64,000 nucleotides of DNA from Flaviflexus equikiangi (GCF_014069875.1 NZ_CP059676.1:868001-932000); one strand, 5' to 3'; numbered from the stretch's first letter, positions 25,089 through 34,908 are shown. Translations and numbers: made by a program. Notes: generated from the sequence alone by a model not told the origin.

Positions 25089-28022
25089 ATGCGCAGAGAG
25101 AGCCCGACAGCAGCCCTCCGAAGGCTCGGATTCACCGACCCGGCACGCGCCCAGCGGCTCACCGAGGGACGAGATTTCGCGGCCGTGCTCGAAGCACTGG
25201 GAGAGAGTCCCGATCCCGACCAGGGCCTCCTGGCGATGCTGCGCATGGCCGATGGGGCGCCGGAAGCATTCCAGCGGATCACGGCAACACCCCGGCTTCT
25301 CTCCGCCGTCTCGCAGCTCTGCGGCATGTCGACAGCGCTTGGCGACATCCTCATCACCCACCCCGACTGGATCGACGGACTCGGCGCAGAGCCCACCATC
25401 AACCCGGACGCCTTCCTCACCATCGGACAGCATGCCGACACCCCGTGGGACACCGGCGTCACCCGGCTTCGCGAGGAATACTATCGGCAGCTCCTCAGCA
25501 TCGCCGCCTGGGACCTCATGGCCGATCACCCTCTCGAACGCTTCGACACGGTGGCGGCACTCCTCTCCGACCTGGTGTCCGCAGCCCTCTCCGGGGCCCA
25601 TGCCCTCGCAAGGGCAACCATCCCCGGATCGGACACGGTCCGCCTCGCGATCATCGCCATGGGGAAGACGGGCGCACGAGAACTCAACTACATCTCCGAC
25701 GTCGATGTCATCTACGTGGCGGAACCCGCGGGAGACAATGAGGCGGCGGCCCTCGACACCGCCACGAAGATCGTCACCGCACTGACAAAAGCAGTATCCG
25801 CGCCCGGATCTGCACCCGCACTGTGGCCGCTCGATGCGAACCTCCGCCCCGAAGGACAGGACGGACCCCTCGTTCGAACACTCGCATCCCACGTCGCCTA
25901 CTACGAACGCTGGGCGAAAGACTGGGAATTCCAGGCACTCCTCAAAGCACGCGCCGTCGCAGGAGACCCCGACCTCGGCGCAGCCTACGTCGACGCCATC
26001 CAGCCTTTCATCTGGTCCGCCTCGGGACGAGACCAGTTCGTGGAGACGACACGCCACATGAGGGGGCGCGTCGAATCGACCATCGCCAGCAGAGACGCCG
26101 CCCGACAGATCAAACTGGGCGCCGGGGGATTGAGAGACGTCGAGTTCACAGTCCAGCTGCTCCAGCTCGTGCACGGACGAGTCGACCCCAGTCTGCGCGT
26201 CCGGTCAACGCTCGACGCGCTCGCGGCACTGCGCGACAACGGTTATGTGGCGCGAGTGGATGCCGACAGGCTCGAGCAGCACTATCGCTTCCTGCGTACG
26301 CTCGAGCACCGGATCCAGCTCCAGAAGATGAGGAGAAGCCAAGTCCTGCCGGAGGACGATGGGCAGCTGCGCCGTATCGCACGCGCCATGAAAATGCCGG
26401 GGATCACGACAGGGGAGGAGCTGGAGAGTGCCTGGCGAGACGTTCGAGCCGAAGTCAGGAGCCTGCACCAGGCGATCTACTACCGTCCCCTGCTCCCGGA
26501 AGCCGCACGGCTGAGCGATGACGATATCAGCCTCGATCGGGATGCGGCCGCGGATCGTTTGGCAGGAATCGGCTACCGGGATCCGACGCGCGCCGTTGGA
26601 CACATTGCGGCACTGACCGAAGGCGTGTCGCGTACGGCGATGATCCAGCGCCAGCTCCTGCCAGTCCTGCTGGGCTGGTTCGCGGAAGGCCCCGAACCCG
26701 ATTCCGGTCTCCTTCACTTCCGTATCCTGTCGGAGACGATGGGCCGAACCCACTGGTACATGAAGCTGCTGCGGGACTCGAGCATGGCGGGGCACCGCCT
26801 TGCCCACATACTCTCCACGTCCCGCTATCTTGCCGAAGAGATCCCGAAGCTGCCCGAGTCGGTCCGCTGGCTCGAAGGTGACAGCGAGCTCGAACCGCGC
26901 AGCATCGGAGCGCTGCGCAGCGAACTCGATGCACTCATCTCCCGCCGCACCACCCCGGAGGGCATTGCGATGGCGGGGAGATACCTGCGCAGACGAAGCC
27001 TCCTGCGAACCGGTCTCGGCCTCGTCCTCGGCTTGATCGATACCGAACGCGCGCAGGACTCGATCACCAACGGCGCGGAGATCGCAGTCCAGGCGGCGCT
27101 TCAGGCTGCGACGAAGAAGATACTCGCAGAGTTCAACCTCGACGAGGCGCCGTCGTCCTATCTCATTGTCGGCATGGGGTCTTTCGGTGCGCGAGAGATG
27201 AGCTATGGTTCCGACTGCGATCTCCTGTTCGTCCACCAGCCGCACGGCGATGAAGAGCTGGCGCAGCGTGTTGCCGTCAGCATCGCCTCCGCCGTGATGG
27301 CCATGCTGTCGGAGGGAACAGAGGAGCCGGCTCTTCGATCCGATGCGGACCTGCGCCCGGAAGGCCGGAACGGCCCCCTCGCTCGTACCCTCGATGCCTA
27401 CGGTGAGTACTATCGGCGCTGGGCCGAGACGTGGGAGCGTCAATCGCTCCTCAAGGCGCGTCCGATCGCCGGCGATGCAGAACTCGGACGACAATTCATC
27501 GCACTCATCGACCCCGTGCGGTATGGCCAGGGCCTGACTGATGCCGAAGACCGTGACGTGCGGCGGATGAAAGCGCGGGTCGAGACGGAACGTGCCCCGC
27601 GTGGTGCGTCCAAGGCCCGACATCTCAAATTGGGCCCCGGTGGCATTTCGGACGTCGAGTGGACAGTCCAATACCTGCAGCTGCGCTATGCGGGGCAGCA
27701 GTCGACCCTGCAGACGACGTCGACGATGACGGGGCTCGACGCGGCCATGAGCGCAGGCCTTCTCTCGGAGGATGATGGCGTGAGGCTTGCGGAAGCGTGG
27801 CTCTATGCCCAACAGCTGCGTTTCGCGATCGCTCTCGGAACTGGCCGCACATCAGGGCCGCGGCTCGATGTGGTCCCCACGGATTCGACGGAGCTGGCAA
27901 ACATCGCGGCCCTCCTATCCCACGACCTGACCGCTCGCCACGAGGTGGAGGAGATCTATCTGCGTCTCGCGCGTCGAGCACGCGCTGTCGTCGAACGCAT
28001 CTTTTTTGAGAATGATCGATAG
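25089..28022 (+). CDS. glnE: bifunctional glutamine synthetase adenylyltransferase/deadenylase
   Basis: 977 residues, the full tandem arrangement. Two nucleotidyltransferase domains carry G-S/D-x-D motifs: GARELNYISDVDVIYV (about residue 195; deadenylase half) and MGSFGAREMSYGSDCDLLFV (about 693; adenylyltransferase half). Each is followed by a GlnD-like helical domain with KLGAGGLRDVEFTVQLLQL (about 340) and KLGPGGISDVEWTVQYLQLR (about 840). It modifies the tyrosine of GlnA1 (29181-30605) to lower its activity in nitrogen excess. It starts one base after the glnA2 stop codon. A decayed copy of residues about 222-359 lies at 11,122-11,520. Confidence 0.96.
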   Translation: MRRESPTAALRRLGFTDPARAQRLTEGRDFAAVLEALGESPDPDQGLLAMLRMADGAPEAFQRITATPRLLSAVSQLCGMSTALGDILITHPDWIDGLGAEPTINPDAFLTIGQHADTPWDTGVTRLREEYYRQLLSIAAWDLMADHPLERFDTVAALLSDLVSAALSGAHALARATIPGSDTVRLAIIAMGKTGARELNYISDVDVIYVAEPAGDNEAAALDTATKIVTALTKAVSAPGSAPALWPLDANLRPEGQDGPLVRTLASHVAYYERWAKDWEFQALLKARAVAGDPDLGAAYVDAIQPFIWSASGRDQFVETTRHMRGRVESTIASRDAARQIKLGAGGLRDVEFTVQLLQLVHGRVDPSLRVRSTLDALAALRDNGYVARVDADRLEQHYRFLRTLEHRIQLQKMRRSQVLPEDDGQLRRIARAMKMPGITTGEELESAWRDVRAEVRSLHQAIYYRPLLPEAARLSDDDISLDRDAAADRLAGIGYRDPTRAVGHIAALTEGVSRTAMIQRQLLPVLLGWFAEGPEPDSGLLHFRILSETMGRTHWYMKLLRDSSMAGHRLAHILSTSRYLAEEIPKLPESVRWLEGDSELEPRSIGALRSELDALISRRTTPEGIAMAGRYLRRRSLLRTGLGLVLGLIDTERAQDSITNGAEIAVQAALQAATKKILAEFNLDEAPSSYLIVGMGSFGAREMSYGSDCDLLFVHQPHGDEELAQRVAVSIASAVMAMLSEGTEEPALRSDADLRPEGRNGPLARTLDAYGEYYRRWAETWERQSLLKARPIAGDAELGRQFIALIDPVRYGQGLTDAEDRDVRRMKARVETERAPRGASKARHLKLGPGGISDVEWTVQYLQLRYAGQQSTLQTTSTMTGLDAAMSAGLLSEDDGVRLAEAWLYAQQLRFAIALGTGRTSGPRLDVVPTDSTELANIAALLSHDLTARHEVEEIYLRLARRARAVVERIFFENDR

Positions 28023-28049
28023 TGGCGGTCACGCCGGCTAGGAGAAACG

Positions 28050-28637
28050 ATGAGACTGTATGTGGCACGGCATGGCGAGACGACGTCGAACGTCATGAGA
28101 GCGCTGGATACTGCCGCGCCAGGCGCCGACCTGACAGACAACGGCCGCGCTCAAGCACAGGATCTTGCACGTCGGTTGAGCGGGTTTCACCTGGATGGGA
28201 TTGTCGTCTCCCACCTCGTGAGAACCCAGCAGACAGCTGAGCCGACCGCATCCGAGCGCGGCCTCATCCCGCGCATCGACCCCCGCGTGGCTGAAGTGCC
28301 CGCGGGGGAGTGGGAGATGAGGACGGACATGGAGACCATCATGAGCTACGTCCGTGTCGTCATGGGATGGATGGCCGGCGACTACTCCCAGCGCATCCCG
28401 GGCGGAGAGACGGGCCAGGAAGTCCTCGACCGCTTCACTGCCGCGATCGAGGACGCCGACGAGGAATCCCTCATGGTGGTGTCTCACGGAACCGTCTCCC
28501 AACTGTGGGCCAATTCCGTCATCGGCGGCTCGTCAGCAGGGTCGCTGCCCCATTTGGACAATTGCGGCACCGGGATCTTCGAGCGCACGGGCGGCACGTG
28601 GCGGCTCGTGGAATGGAACCACCGCCCCACGGCCTGA
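28050..28637 (+). CDS. histidine phosphatase (phosphoglycerate mutase-like)
   Basis: 195 residues. The N-terminus MRLYVARHGETTSNVMRALD contains the catalytic RHGE motif, with the phosphohistidine at residue 8. The second essential histidine is in EESLMVVSHGTVSQLW. The size and the WEMRTDMET and GWMAGDYSQRIPGGE segments fit a small broad-specificity phosphatase, not a glycolytic mutase. AGGAGAAACG precedes the ATG. It is 27 bp after glnE, so may be co-transcribed. The substrate is unknown. Confidence 0.87.
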   Translation: MRLYVARHGETTSNVMRALDTAAPGADLTDNGRAQAQDLARRLSGFHLDGIVVSHLVRTQQTAEPTASERGLIPRIDPRVAEVPAGEWEMRTDMETIMSYVRVVMGWMAGDYSQRIPGGETGQEVLDRFTAAIEDADEESLMVVSHGTVSQLWANSVIGGSSAGSLPHLDNCGTGIFERTGGTWRLVEWNHRPTA

Positions 28638-28661
28638 AGTCATGCCCTGTCTCTGGGCCTT

Positions 28662-29057
28662 CTACAGCAGGAGCAGGGCGATGACGATGAGAGCGACACC
28701 GAGCCCGAGACCAGTGAGAAGTGCACTGCGGAAGTTTGTCGAATGCTCCTGCGGGTCACCCCGGTACGGGTTCTGCTGATAACGCCAGGCCGCATGGTTG
28801 GTGAAAGGATTCGTCTCGTCGTAGGGCGTCGACTCGCGCGGAGGATTCGCATCCCTGTCGTCGAAATCCTTCCACGGGCTCTCCGTCGCGCCGTAGGGGC
28901 CAACAGCATCGGCAGAAGGCTGATCGACAGGCGGCTGATCGGGTTCATGCCGGGTAATCGGCTCCGGCCGACCGTCACCAGCGTCGGGAATGGCCCAGTC
29001 GTCGCGCTTGTTGACGAACTCGGACCAGTCCTGGGAATCCTCGGGGTGCTTCTTCAT
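28662..29057 (-). CDS. small acidic protein with C-terminal membrane anchor
   Basis: 131 residues. Residues 1-105 are polar and proline-rich (for example PITRHEPDQPPVDQPSADAV, YGATESPWKDFDDRDANPP) and look disordered. The end, SALLTGLGLGVALIVIALLL, is a single tail-anchor helix. I recognise no family. TAGCAT lies 6 nt before the ATG at 29057, so the transcript is probably leaderless. It converges on the phosphatase gene and lies downstream of glnA1 on the same strand. Confidence 0.65.
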   Translation of the reverse strand: MKKHPEDSQDWSEFVNKRDDWAIPDAGDGRPEPITRHEPDQPPVDQPSADAVGPYGATESPWKDFDDRDANPPRESTPYDETNPFTNHAAWRYQQNPYRGDPQEHSTNFRSALLTGLGLGVALIVIALLLL

Positions 29058-29135
29058 GTGCCCATGCTAAGCGAGTCAAGCGCCGAGGGCATGGCCCAAC
29101 CCGGATCTCGCGCTCTCGGCAGAAGGCTCGAGACG

Positions 29136-29165
29136 TGTGGGGCGGTGAATGCTCACCGCCCCACA
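29136..29165 (-). terminator. terminator of glnA1
   Basis: A 13-bp perfect stem TGTGGGGCGGTGA / TCACCGCCCCACA with the 4-nt loop ATGC lies 15 bp past the glnA1 stop. Confidence 0.8.
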
Positions 29166-29180
29166 GAGGATCAGATGATC

Positions 29181-30605
29181 CTAGATGTCGAAGTACAGCT
29201 CGAACTCGTGCGGGTGCGGGCGCTGGCGCAGCGGAGCGATCTCGTTGGTGTACTTGTAGTCGATCCAGGTATCGATGAGATCCTGGGTGAAGACGTCGCC
29301 TTCGAGGAGGAAGTCGCTATCGTGACGCAGCGCTTCGAGTGCTCCCTCGAGGGACGCCGGGACCTGCTCGATCTGTGCGTGCTCCTCCGGCGGCAGCTCG
29401 TAGAGATCCTTGTCGATCGGGTCAGCGGGCTCGATACGGTTCTTGATGCCGTCGATGCCGGCCATGAGCATCGCCGAGAACGCCAGGTATGGGTTCGACG
29501 ACGGGTCGGGGACACGGAACTCGAGACGCTTCGACTTCGGAGACGTTCCCGTGACGGGAATGCGGATGCAGGCGGAACGGTTGCGTGCCGAGTAGACGAG
29601 GTTCACCGGGGCCTCGAAGCCCGGAACGAGGCGGTGGAACGAGTTCACCGACGGGTTCGTGAAAGCGAGAAGGGCAGGGGCGTGCTTGAGCAGGCCGCCA
29701 ATGTACCAGCGTGCCATGTCCGACAGGCCGCCGTAACCCCTCTCATCGGCGAACAGGGGTTCGCCGTTCTTCCACAGGGACTGGTGGCAGTGCATACCCG
29801 ATCCGTTGTCGCCGAAGATGGGCTTGGGCATGAACGTGGCGGTCTTGCCAGCTTCCCACGCCACGTTCTTGATGACGTACTTGAACTTCATGAGGTCGTC
29901 GGCGGCGGCGAGCAGGGTGTCGAACGTGTAGTTGATCTCCTGCTGGCCGGCAGTGCCGACCTCGTGGTGGGCTCGCTCGACGCGAAGGCCCGTCTCGGAC
30001 ATGACACGGCACATCTCGTCGCGGAGATCAACGAACTGGTCGTTGGGGGAGACGGGGAAGTATCCGCCCTTCATGCGGGTCTTGTAGCCCCTGTTGCCGC
30101 CCTCTTCCTCGCGCCCGGTGTTCCACCACGCCTCGTTGGAGTTGATGTGGTAGTACGACTCGTGCTCGTTCGTGTTGAAGCGGACGTCATCGAAGATGTA
30201 GAACTCGGCTTCCGCGCCGAAGTAGACGGTGTCGGCGATTCCGGTGGAACGCAGGTAGTTCTCGGCCTTGGCGGCGATGTTGCGCGGGTCGCGAGAGTAG
30301 GACTCACCCGTGAACGGGTCGACGATCGAGAAGTTGACGATAAGAGTCTTCGCCTTCCGGAACGGATCGATGTAGGCGGTCGTGACATCGGGGATCAGCT
30401 TCATGTCAGACTCGTGGATAGCCTGGAAGCCGCGGATAGATGAACCATCGAACATGAGACCCTCGGTGAAGACGTCCTCCGAGAACGTCTCTATGGGGAT
30501 GTTGAAATGCTGCATGATCCCGGGCAGGTCACAGAACCTGACATCGATGAATTGAACGTCGTGTTCCTTTGTATAGGCAATAGCCTCGTCAGCATTTGCG
30601 AACAT
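29181..30605 (-). CDS. glnA: glutamine synthetase type I
   Basis: 474 residues, the main ammonium-assimilating enzyme (glutamate + NH3 + ATP to glutamine), acting as a dodecamer. The start [20 protein letters not shown] follows GAGGAGAGA. Catalytic motifs are [71 protein letters not shown] and [20 protein letters not shown]. The last holds the tyrosine that GlnE adenylylates. The convergent arrangement with glnE about 1.2 kb away keeps the regulator and target close. No GlnR or AmtR box was recognised upstream. Confidence 0.96.
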   Translation of the reverse strand: MFANADEAIAYTKEHDVQFIDVRFCDLPGIMQHFNIPIETFSEDVFTEGLMFDGSSIRGFQAIHESDMKLIPDVTTAYIDPFRKAKTLIVNFSIVDPFTGESYSRDPRNIAAKAENYLRSTGIADTVYFGAEAEFYIFDDVRFNTNEHESYYHINSNEAWWNTGREEEGGNRGYKTRMKGGYFPVSPNDQFVDLRDEMCRVMSETGLRVERAHHEVGTAGQQEINYTFDTLLAAADDLMKFKYVIKNVAWEAGKTATFMPKPIFGDNGSGMHCHQSLWKNGEPLFADERGYGGLSDMARWYIGGLLKHAPALLAFTNPSVNSFHRLVPGFEAPVNLVYSARNRSACIRIPVTGTSPKSKRLEFRVPDPSSNPYLAFSAMLMAGIDGIKNRIEPADPIDKDLYELPPEEHAQIEQVPASLEGALEALRHDSDFLLEGDVFTQDLIDTWIDYKYTNEIAPLRQRPHPHEFELYFDI

Positions 30606-30638
30606 GTTCTCTCCTCATGTAGTGGATTCACCCGCAAT

Positions 30639-30668
30639 GGTATAGCGCAAATATAGATTTGTGCACAA
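30639..30668 (-). promoter_or_regulatory. probable glnA promoter
   Basis: On the minus strand TTGTGC (30663-30668), an 18-bp spacer and TATACC (30639-30644) precede glnA. The -35 box is inside the palindrome TTGTGCACAA (30659-30668), a possible operator half. Confidence 0.4.
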
Positions 30669-30738
30669 TCTGTTCATATTTTGTCTAGCACGTCTGTAAA
30701 ACGCTGGATACACATATGCACCTACTAGGATAGTGGCC

Positions 30739-31089
30739 ATGACCCAAACTCTCGCATTGGCGCCGTTAAGCCGCAGAATTGTTGCCCTTGTCATCGACTG
30801 GCTCATGGCAGTGGCGATCTCGGCAGGCTTCTTCTCCTACAACGAGTTTGCCACTCTCGGCGCCTTCGCGCTCATGTCAGTCGTCCTCATCGGCACGATC
30901 GGTGGCACCATCGGGCACGCCATCATGGGGCTGGGAGTGCGCTGCCTCGATGGGTCCGCGCCGGGTCCCACCAAGGCTCTGGGAAGGACAGTTCTGCTCT
31001 GCCTCGTCCTGCCGGGGATCTTCACCGTGCCAGATGGTCGGAGCTACCACGATGCCATTATGCGGACGACGATCACCAAGGTTCGCTAA
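30739..31089 (+). CDS. RDD-family membrane protein
   Basis: About 116 residues with three hydrophobic helices. LSRRIVALVIDWLMAVAISA is the RDD motif in its R-x8-D form, and HAIMGLGVRCLDGSAPGPTK then ALGRTVLLCLVLPGIF fit the rest of the domain. The family's role is unclear; some members are linked to Na+ or osmotic tolerance. A TAGGAT box 7 nt before the ATG at 30739 suggests a leaderless transcript; a GTG two codons earlier is an alternative start. The gene is divergent from glnA, a usual actinobacterial arrangement with the DUF4191 gene nearby. Its last 14 nt are nearly repeated just after the stop codon. Confidence 0.85.
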   Translation: MTQTLALAPLSRRIVALVIDWLMAVAISAGFFSYNEFATLGAFALMSVVLIGTIGGTIGHAIMGLGVRCLDGSAPGPTKALGRTVLLCLVLPGIFTVPDGRSYHDAIMRTTITKVR

Positions 31090-31158
31090 GGCAAGGTTCG
31101 CTAAGACAACGTCCGCGATGATCCCGGCCACGGCCAGCGATTCTGCGGTAGATATGCG

Positions 31159-31182
31159 TCATCCCGCCGGCTGGCGGGATGA
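31159..31182. terminator. bidirectional terminator between RDD and DUF4191 genes
   Basis: A 10-bp perfect stem TCATCCCGCC / GGCGGGATGA with the loop GGCT lies between the two convergent stop codons. Confidence 0.8.
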
Positions 31183-31188
31183 CAGACT

Positions 31189-31908
31189 TCAGCGGCCTCG
31201 TGTGGCCTTGCGGTCTGGCCTCATCTTGTAGGGGTCGATGCCCTTGGGGATGGGGAGCTGGTTCGTCTTGATGGAGTCGTAGCGCTTCGTCACGGCCCCC
31301 ACCTCATTCGTGTTGAGCTTCTTCGGGAGCTTCTTCAACGACTTCATGAGCTTGCTCAGGCGAACCTGATCTTCACCCGTGCCGACGTTGATCGTGTGAA
31401 CGGGAACGTTGGGGGCAATGCGGCGGGCCTGCCGCTTCTCCTCTTCGACAAGCTTCGCCACGCGGCTGACGGGGCCTTCGGTGACGAGGACGATGCCGGG
31501 CTTGCCGATGAGACGGAACACCATGTCCTGGTGGCGGGCATTGAACCTGACCGGTTCCTCCTGGAAGGACCAGCCTCGGCGGATACGGCCGATCACAGCT
31601 GACGCCGCCCCGGGGATCCCTTCCATCTGCTTATAGGACGCGCTCTCGATGAAGCGAGTCAGTGTCACCATCGTGAACATCGGGGCGAGAACGACGCCCG
31701 AGATCGTCCAAAGGATCCAGTTGTCGAGAAGAATGCCGGCGCCGACGAAGACGACGAGGGTGACAAGGAAGACGCCGATGAGGATCCACGGCAGAGCAGG
31801 GTAGCTCTTCCGCGCGATCTTAAAGCCGTCGCCTAGGAGCTGATACCACCTGCGCTTGCCCTGAGGGTTCTTGTCCTTACCCTGAGAGTCCTTTTTGTCC
31901 TTAGCCAT
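31189..31908 (-). CDS. DUF4191 membrane protein
   Basis: 239 residues. A very basic N-terminus (MAKDKKDSQGKDKNPQGKRR) precedes two membrane helices (about residues 45-90), then a cytosolic domain with FIESASYKQMEGIPGAASAV and RRGWSFQEEPVRFNARHQDM. This is the actinobacterial DUF4191 family, conserved near lipB/lipA and glnA in related genomes; its function is unknown. TAGACT, whose TAG is also the stop codon of the MFS gene, lies 7 nt before the ATG, so its own leaderless promoter is likely. Confidence 0.88.
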   Translation of the reverse strand: MAKDKKDSQGKDKNPQGKRRWYQLLGDGFKIARKSYPALPWILIGVFLVTLVVFVGAGILLDNWILWTISGVVLAPMFTMVTLTRFIESASYKQMEGIPGAASAVIGRIRRGWSFQEEPVRFNARHQDMVFRLIGKPGIVLVTEGPVSRVAKLVEEEKRQARRIAPNVPVHTINVGTGEDQVRLSKLMKSLKKLPKKLNTNEVGAVTKRYDSIKTNQLPIPKGIDPYKMRPDRKATRGR

Positions 31909-31918
31909 GGATACCAGT

Positions 31919-33109
31919 CTACCGTCCCTGATGCCGGAGGGCCGCCAGGAGTCCTATGAGACCCATGACTGCGCCCGAGGCCGCGGCCACCCAGAAACCG
32001 TAGGCCAGTTCGAACTTGAGAAGCTGCCCTGCAGAGGCGGCACCGATGGCGACACCGCCCACGTTGGCGGCACCCAGAAGAGTCATTGCGACACCATCCC
32101 CGCCCTTGGGTGCGAGCTTCGACGCGAGCGTGAACATCGCCACAGAGGCGGGCCCGATCGCCAGACCGAAGACGAACAGCATGCCAGCGAGCTGCCAGGG
32201 AGTGTGTGCGAGCGGGGCGAAAGGAATGAGGATGGCAAGGGCCGCACCGGATACGAAGATTCGGGTTCCCTGCGAGATCCGCTCGGGAATAGCCACAGCG
32301 CCGAGAGCGGTGATGGCGGCGCCCGCTCCCATCGCGGAGTAGATCAGTCCGGCATAGCTGGCCGAACCGAAGCCCTCAGCCGCCGCAGTCGTCGACGTCT
32401 GCATGGACCCGAAGTACGACCCGAGGCAGAGCATGGAGAACAGTGCAGCCCACACAAGCACGATGGTCGTGCTCAGCGCCGGTGCCTTGTGGCCGCCTTC
32501 GTGCCGCGTCGAGGCCGGCGTGGAACGATGGAGGCCGAGCGCCGTGATACAGGTGCCGGCGATGACGGCGGATACGATCAGGGGAGTCTCGGGCGAGATC
32601 GTTGAAGCAAGAACGCCGACCACGGCGGGGCCGAGAACAAAGTTCAGTTCATCGGCAACCGTCTCGTAGGACATCGCCGTCGTCAGAGCCTTGGGAGTGC
32701 GCGCGACCGGATACCAGCGGATCCTCATGAGAGCACCGACGGGCACTGTCGTCAGTCCGACCAGGGCGCAGAGGACGAGGACGATCGCGAACGACAAGTC
32801 TGCCATCGTGACGAGCACGAGTCCCGCCGTCATCGCCGCATTGACAGGGCCGAGGACAAGGAACGGCAGCCGTTGGCCCACACGGTCGGTCCACTGTCCG
32901 ATCAAAGGCTGGCCGATACCGGTGGCGATGGCAAGCGTGGCGGAGCTGATCGACGCGGCGGCGATGCCGTGGTAGTTCGTCACGAGCGTGAGGACGCCGA
33001 TGATGATCATCGATGTGGGGAGCCTGCCGACAAAGGCAAGCGGCATGAAAGCACCTCCCCACAGGCGGGGGAGGTCCTTATAGTTCGAGAAGGAAGCCAG
33101 AACGTTCAT
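31919..33109 (-). CDS. MFS transporter
   Basis: 396 residues with about twelve membrane helices. The motif-A-like loop QPLIGQWTDRVGQRLPFLVL lies between helices 2 and 3, and VADELNFVLGPAVVGVLAST around helix 5 resembles the motif of drug/sugar efflux MFS proteins. The start MNVLASFSNYKDLPRLWGGA fits the common MFS N-terminus. Substrate unknown; an efflux pump is most likely. It is separated from the sucB gene upstream by a strong terminator. Confidence 0.85.
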   Translation of the reverse strand: MNVLASFSNYKDLPRLWGGAFMPLAFVGRLPTSMIIIGVLTLVTNYHGIAAASISSATLAIATGIGQPLIGQWTDRVGQRLPFLVLGPVNAAMTAGLVLVTMADLSFAIVLVLCALVGLTTVPVGALMRIRWYPVARTPKALTTAMSYETVADELNFVLGPAVVGVLASTISPETPLIVSAVIAGTCITALGLHRSTPASTRHEGGHKAPALSTTIVLVWAALFSMLCLGSYFGSMQTSTTAAAEGFGSASYAGLIYSAMGAGAAITALGAVAIPERISQGTRIFVSGAALAILIPFAPLAHTPWQLAGMLFVFGLAIGPASVAMFTLASKLAPKGGDGVAMTLLGAANVGGVAIGAASAGQLLKFELAYGFWVAAASGAVMGLIGLLAALRHQGR

Positions 33110-33117
33110 AGCAATTA

Positions 33118-33147
33118 GTGAGGGGCTCGCACGAGCAAGCCCCTCAC
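33118..33147 (-). terminator. terminator of the lpd-sucB operon
   Basis: A 10-bp stem GTGAGGGGCT / AGCCCCTCAC with inner partial pairing lies 16 bp beyond the sucB stop. Confidence 0.75.
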
Positions 33148-33163
33148 CGAATCTCCCTCTGGC

Positions 33164-34888
33164 CTAGAGGCCGACCTCTGCAGCGAAGTCGCCCTCTTCG
33201 AGGCGTGCCTTCACGGCAGACAGGTACCGGCCCGCGTCAGCACCGTCGATGAGACGGTGATCGTAGGACAGCGCCAGGTAGATGAAGCTGCGGATACCGA
33301 TGGACTCGTTGCCGAACTCATCCTTGACGATGGCGGGACGCTTGACGATCGTGCCCACACCGAGAATGGCAGACTCGGGCGCGTTGACGATCGGAGTGTC
33401 GAACAGTGCACCCGAGGAGCCCGTGTTCGTGATCGTGAACGTGCCACCCGACAGTTCGTCCGGTGAGACCTGGCCGGAGCGCGTACGGGACGCGAGATCT
33501 CCGATGGCCTTGGAAATGCCGGCGATGTTGAGATCGCCCGCGTTCTTGATGACCGGGACCATGAGGCCGCGCTCGGTGTCGACAGCGATGCCGACGTTCT
33601 CGTGATCGAAGTACTGGACGGACTTCTCATCGACGATGCGAGCATTGATCTTCGGGTGTGCCTTGAGAGCCTCGGTCGCGGCCTTGACGAAGAACGGCAG
33701 GAACGTGAGCTTGACGCCCTCGGCCGCCTGGAACCTGTCCTTCGCTGCCGTGCGGATGGCGACAACCTTGGTCACGTCGACCTCGACGACCGTGGTCAGC
33801 TGTGCGGAACCGTGGAGCGACTCCATCATGCGCTGGGAGATCACCTGGCGCAGGCGCGTCATCTTCTCGGTCGTGCCGCGGAGCGGGGATGCGGCAGCGG
33901 GCTTGGATGCGGGGGCGGCGGGAGCAGCCGGCTTCTCGGCTGCCTTCGCCGCGTCCTCAGCAGCCTTCTTCGCGGCCTCAGCGGCCTCTTCGACGTCCTG
34001 GCGGCGAATTCGACCGCCGACGCCGGTGCCCTTGACGGAGTCGAGATCGACGTCGAGTTCGCGTGCGAGCTTGCGGACGATCGGGGTCACGTACGAGCCG
34101 GACGCGGATTCCGCGGCCGAGACGGAAGGTTCGACCTTCGTCGAGGCCGTGGCCTTGGGCTCGCCGAGCTCAGCTTCTTCAGCAGGCTCTTCCTTCACCG
34201 CTGTCTGCTCACCCGAGGGTGCAGCTTCCTCTGCCTTGTCGTCAGCCTTGGCTTCCTCCTTGGGGGTCTCGCTCTTGGCGCCGGGGGTACCGATGATGGC
34301 GAGAGCCGTGCCGACGTTGACGGTCTCATCTTCCCCAACGAGGATCTCGAGGAGCGTGCCGGCGAACGGGGAGGGAACCTCGGTGTCGACCTTGTCGGTC
34401 GAGACTTCCAGAAGCGGCTCGTCGAGCTCGACAGTGTCGCCCACTTCCTTGAGCCACTGCGTGACTGTGCCCTCGGTGACGGACTCGCCCAGCGCGGGCA
34501 TCGGGACCTCGTCGCCGGAGCCTCCCGCCGGGGCCTCTGCGGACTCCTGCGCGGGTTCCTCGACGGGCTCGTCGGATGCTTCTTCCGCGGGCTCCTCGAC
34601 GGCCTCCTCCGCGGCCTCTTCTGCGGGCTCTTGGGCGGAGGAAGCGCCGGAGCCGTCGCCGATGTAGGCGAGAACCGTGCCGACCTCGACCGTCTCATCT
34701 TCCTCGACGACAATCTTCTCGAGGACGCCCGCCACGGGGGAGGGGACCTCGGTGTCGACCTTGTCGGTGGAGACCTCGAGTAAGGGCTCGTCGAGCTCGA
34801 CCGTGTCGCCCACTTCCTTGAGCCACTGCGTGACTGTGCCGTCTGTGACGGACTCGCCCAGAGCGGGCATCTTTACTGGTTCAGACAT
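33164..34888 (-). CDS. sucB: 2-oxoacid dehydrogenase E2, dihydrolipoyl acyltransferase
   Basis: 574 residues, E2 core of a 2-oxoacid dehydrogenase complex. Two lipoyl domains (about residues 3-77 and 127-202) both carry [14 protein letters not shown] with the lipoylated lysine. Acidic glutamate-rich linkers follow each. The peripheral subunit-binding domain is [20 protein letters not shown] then [17 protein letters not shown] (about 265-302). The catalytic domain ends with [20 protein letters not shown], which holds the active-site histidine and aspartate. In actinobacteria this type (SucB) often serves pyruvate dehydrogenase, with 2-oxoglutarate handled by a fused E1-E2, so the acyl group is uncertain. 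It is 20 bp downstream of lpd. Confidence 0.9.
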   Translation of the reverse strand: MSEPVKMPALGESVTDGTVTQWLKEVGDTVELDEPLLEVSTDKVDTEVPSPVAGVLEKIVVEEDETVEVGTVLAYIGDGSGASSAQEPAEEAAEEAVEEPAEEASDEPVEEPAQESAEAPAGGSGDEVPMPALGESVTEGTVTQWLKEVGDTVELDEPLLEVSTDKVDTEVPSPFAGTLLEILVGEDETVNVGTALAIIGTPGAKSETPKEEAKADDKAEEAAPSGEQTAVKEEPAEEAELGEPKATASTKVEPSVSAAESASGSYVTPIVRKLARELDVDLDSVKGTGVGGRIRRQDVEEAAEAAKKAAEDAAKAAEKPAAPAAPASKPAAASPLRGTTEKMTRLRQVISQRMMESLHGSAQLTTVVEVDVTKVVAIRTAAKDRFQAAEGVKLTFLPFFVKAATEALKAHPKINARIVDEKSVQYFDHENVGIAVDTERGLMVPVIKNAGDLNIAGISKAIGDLASRTRSGQVSPDELSGGTFTITNTGSSGALFDTPIVNAPESAILGVGTIVKRPAIVKDEFGNESIGIRSFIYLALSYDHRLIDGADAGRYLSAVKARLEEGDFAAEVGL

Positions 34889-34908
34889 GATGTAGTCTCC
34901 TTGAGCTC

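Noticed and set aside
26205-27812. Long minus-strand open frame opposite glnE
   Set aside because: Shadow of glnE; arginine-rich, no recognisable domain, while the plus-strand frame has full GlnE motifs.
28743-30443. 566-codon plus-strand frame opposite glnA1
   Set aside because: Antisense shadow of a highly conserved glutamine synthetase gene; no motif.
30606-30738. GlnR or AmtR nitrogen-control box upstream of glnA
   Set aside because: CTAT and TATA runs resemble half sites but the spacing and symmetry do not fit either consensus.
33602-34783. Gly/Leu/Arg-rich plus-strand frame opposite sucB
   Set aside because: It arises from the repetitive lipoyl-domain and linker codons of sucB read backwards.
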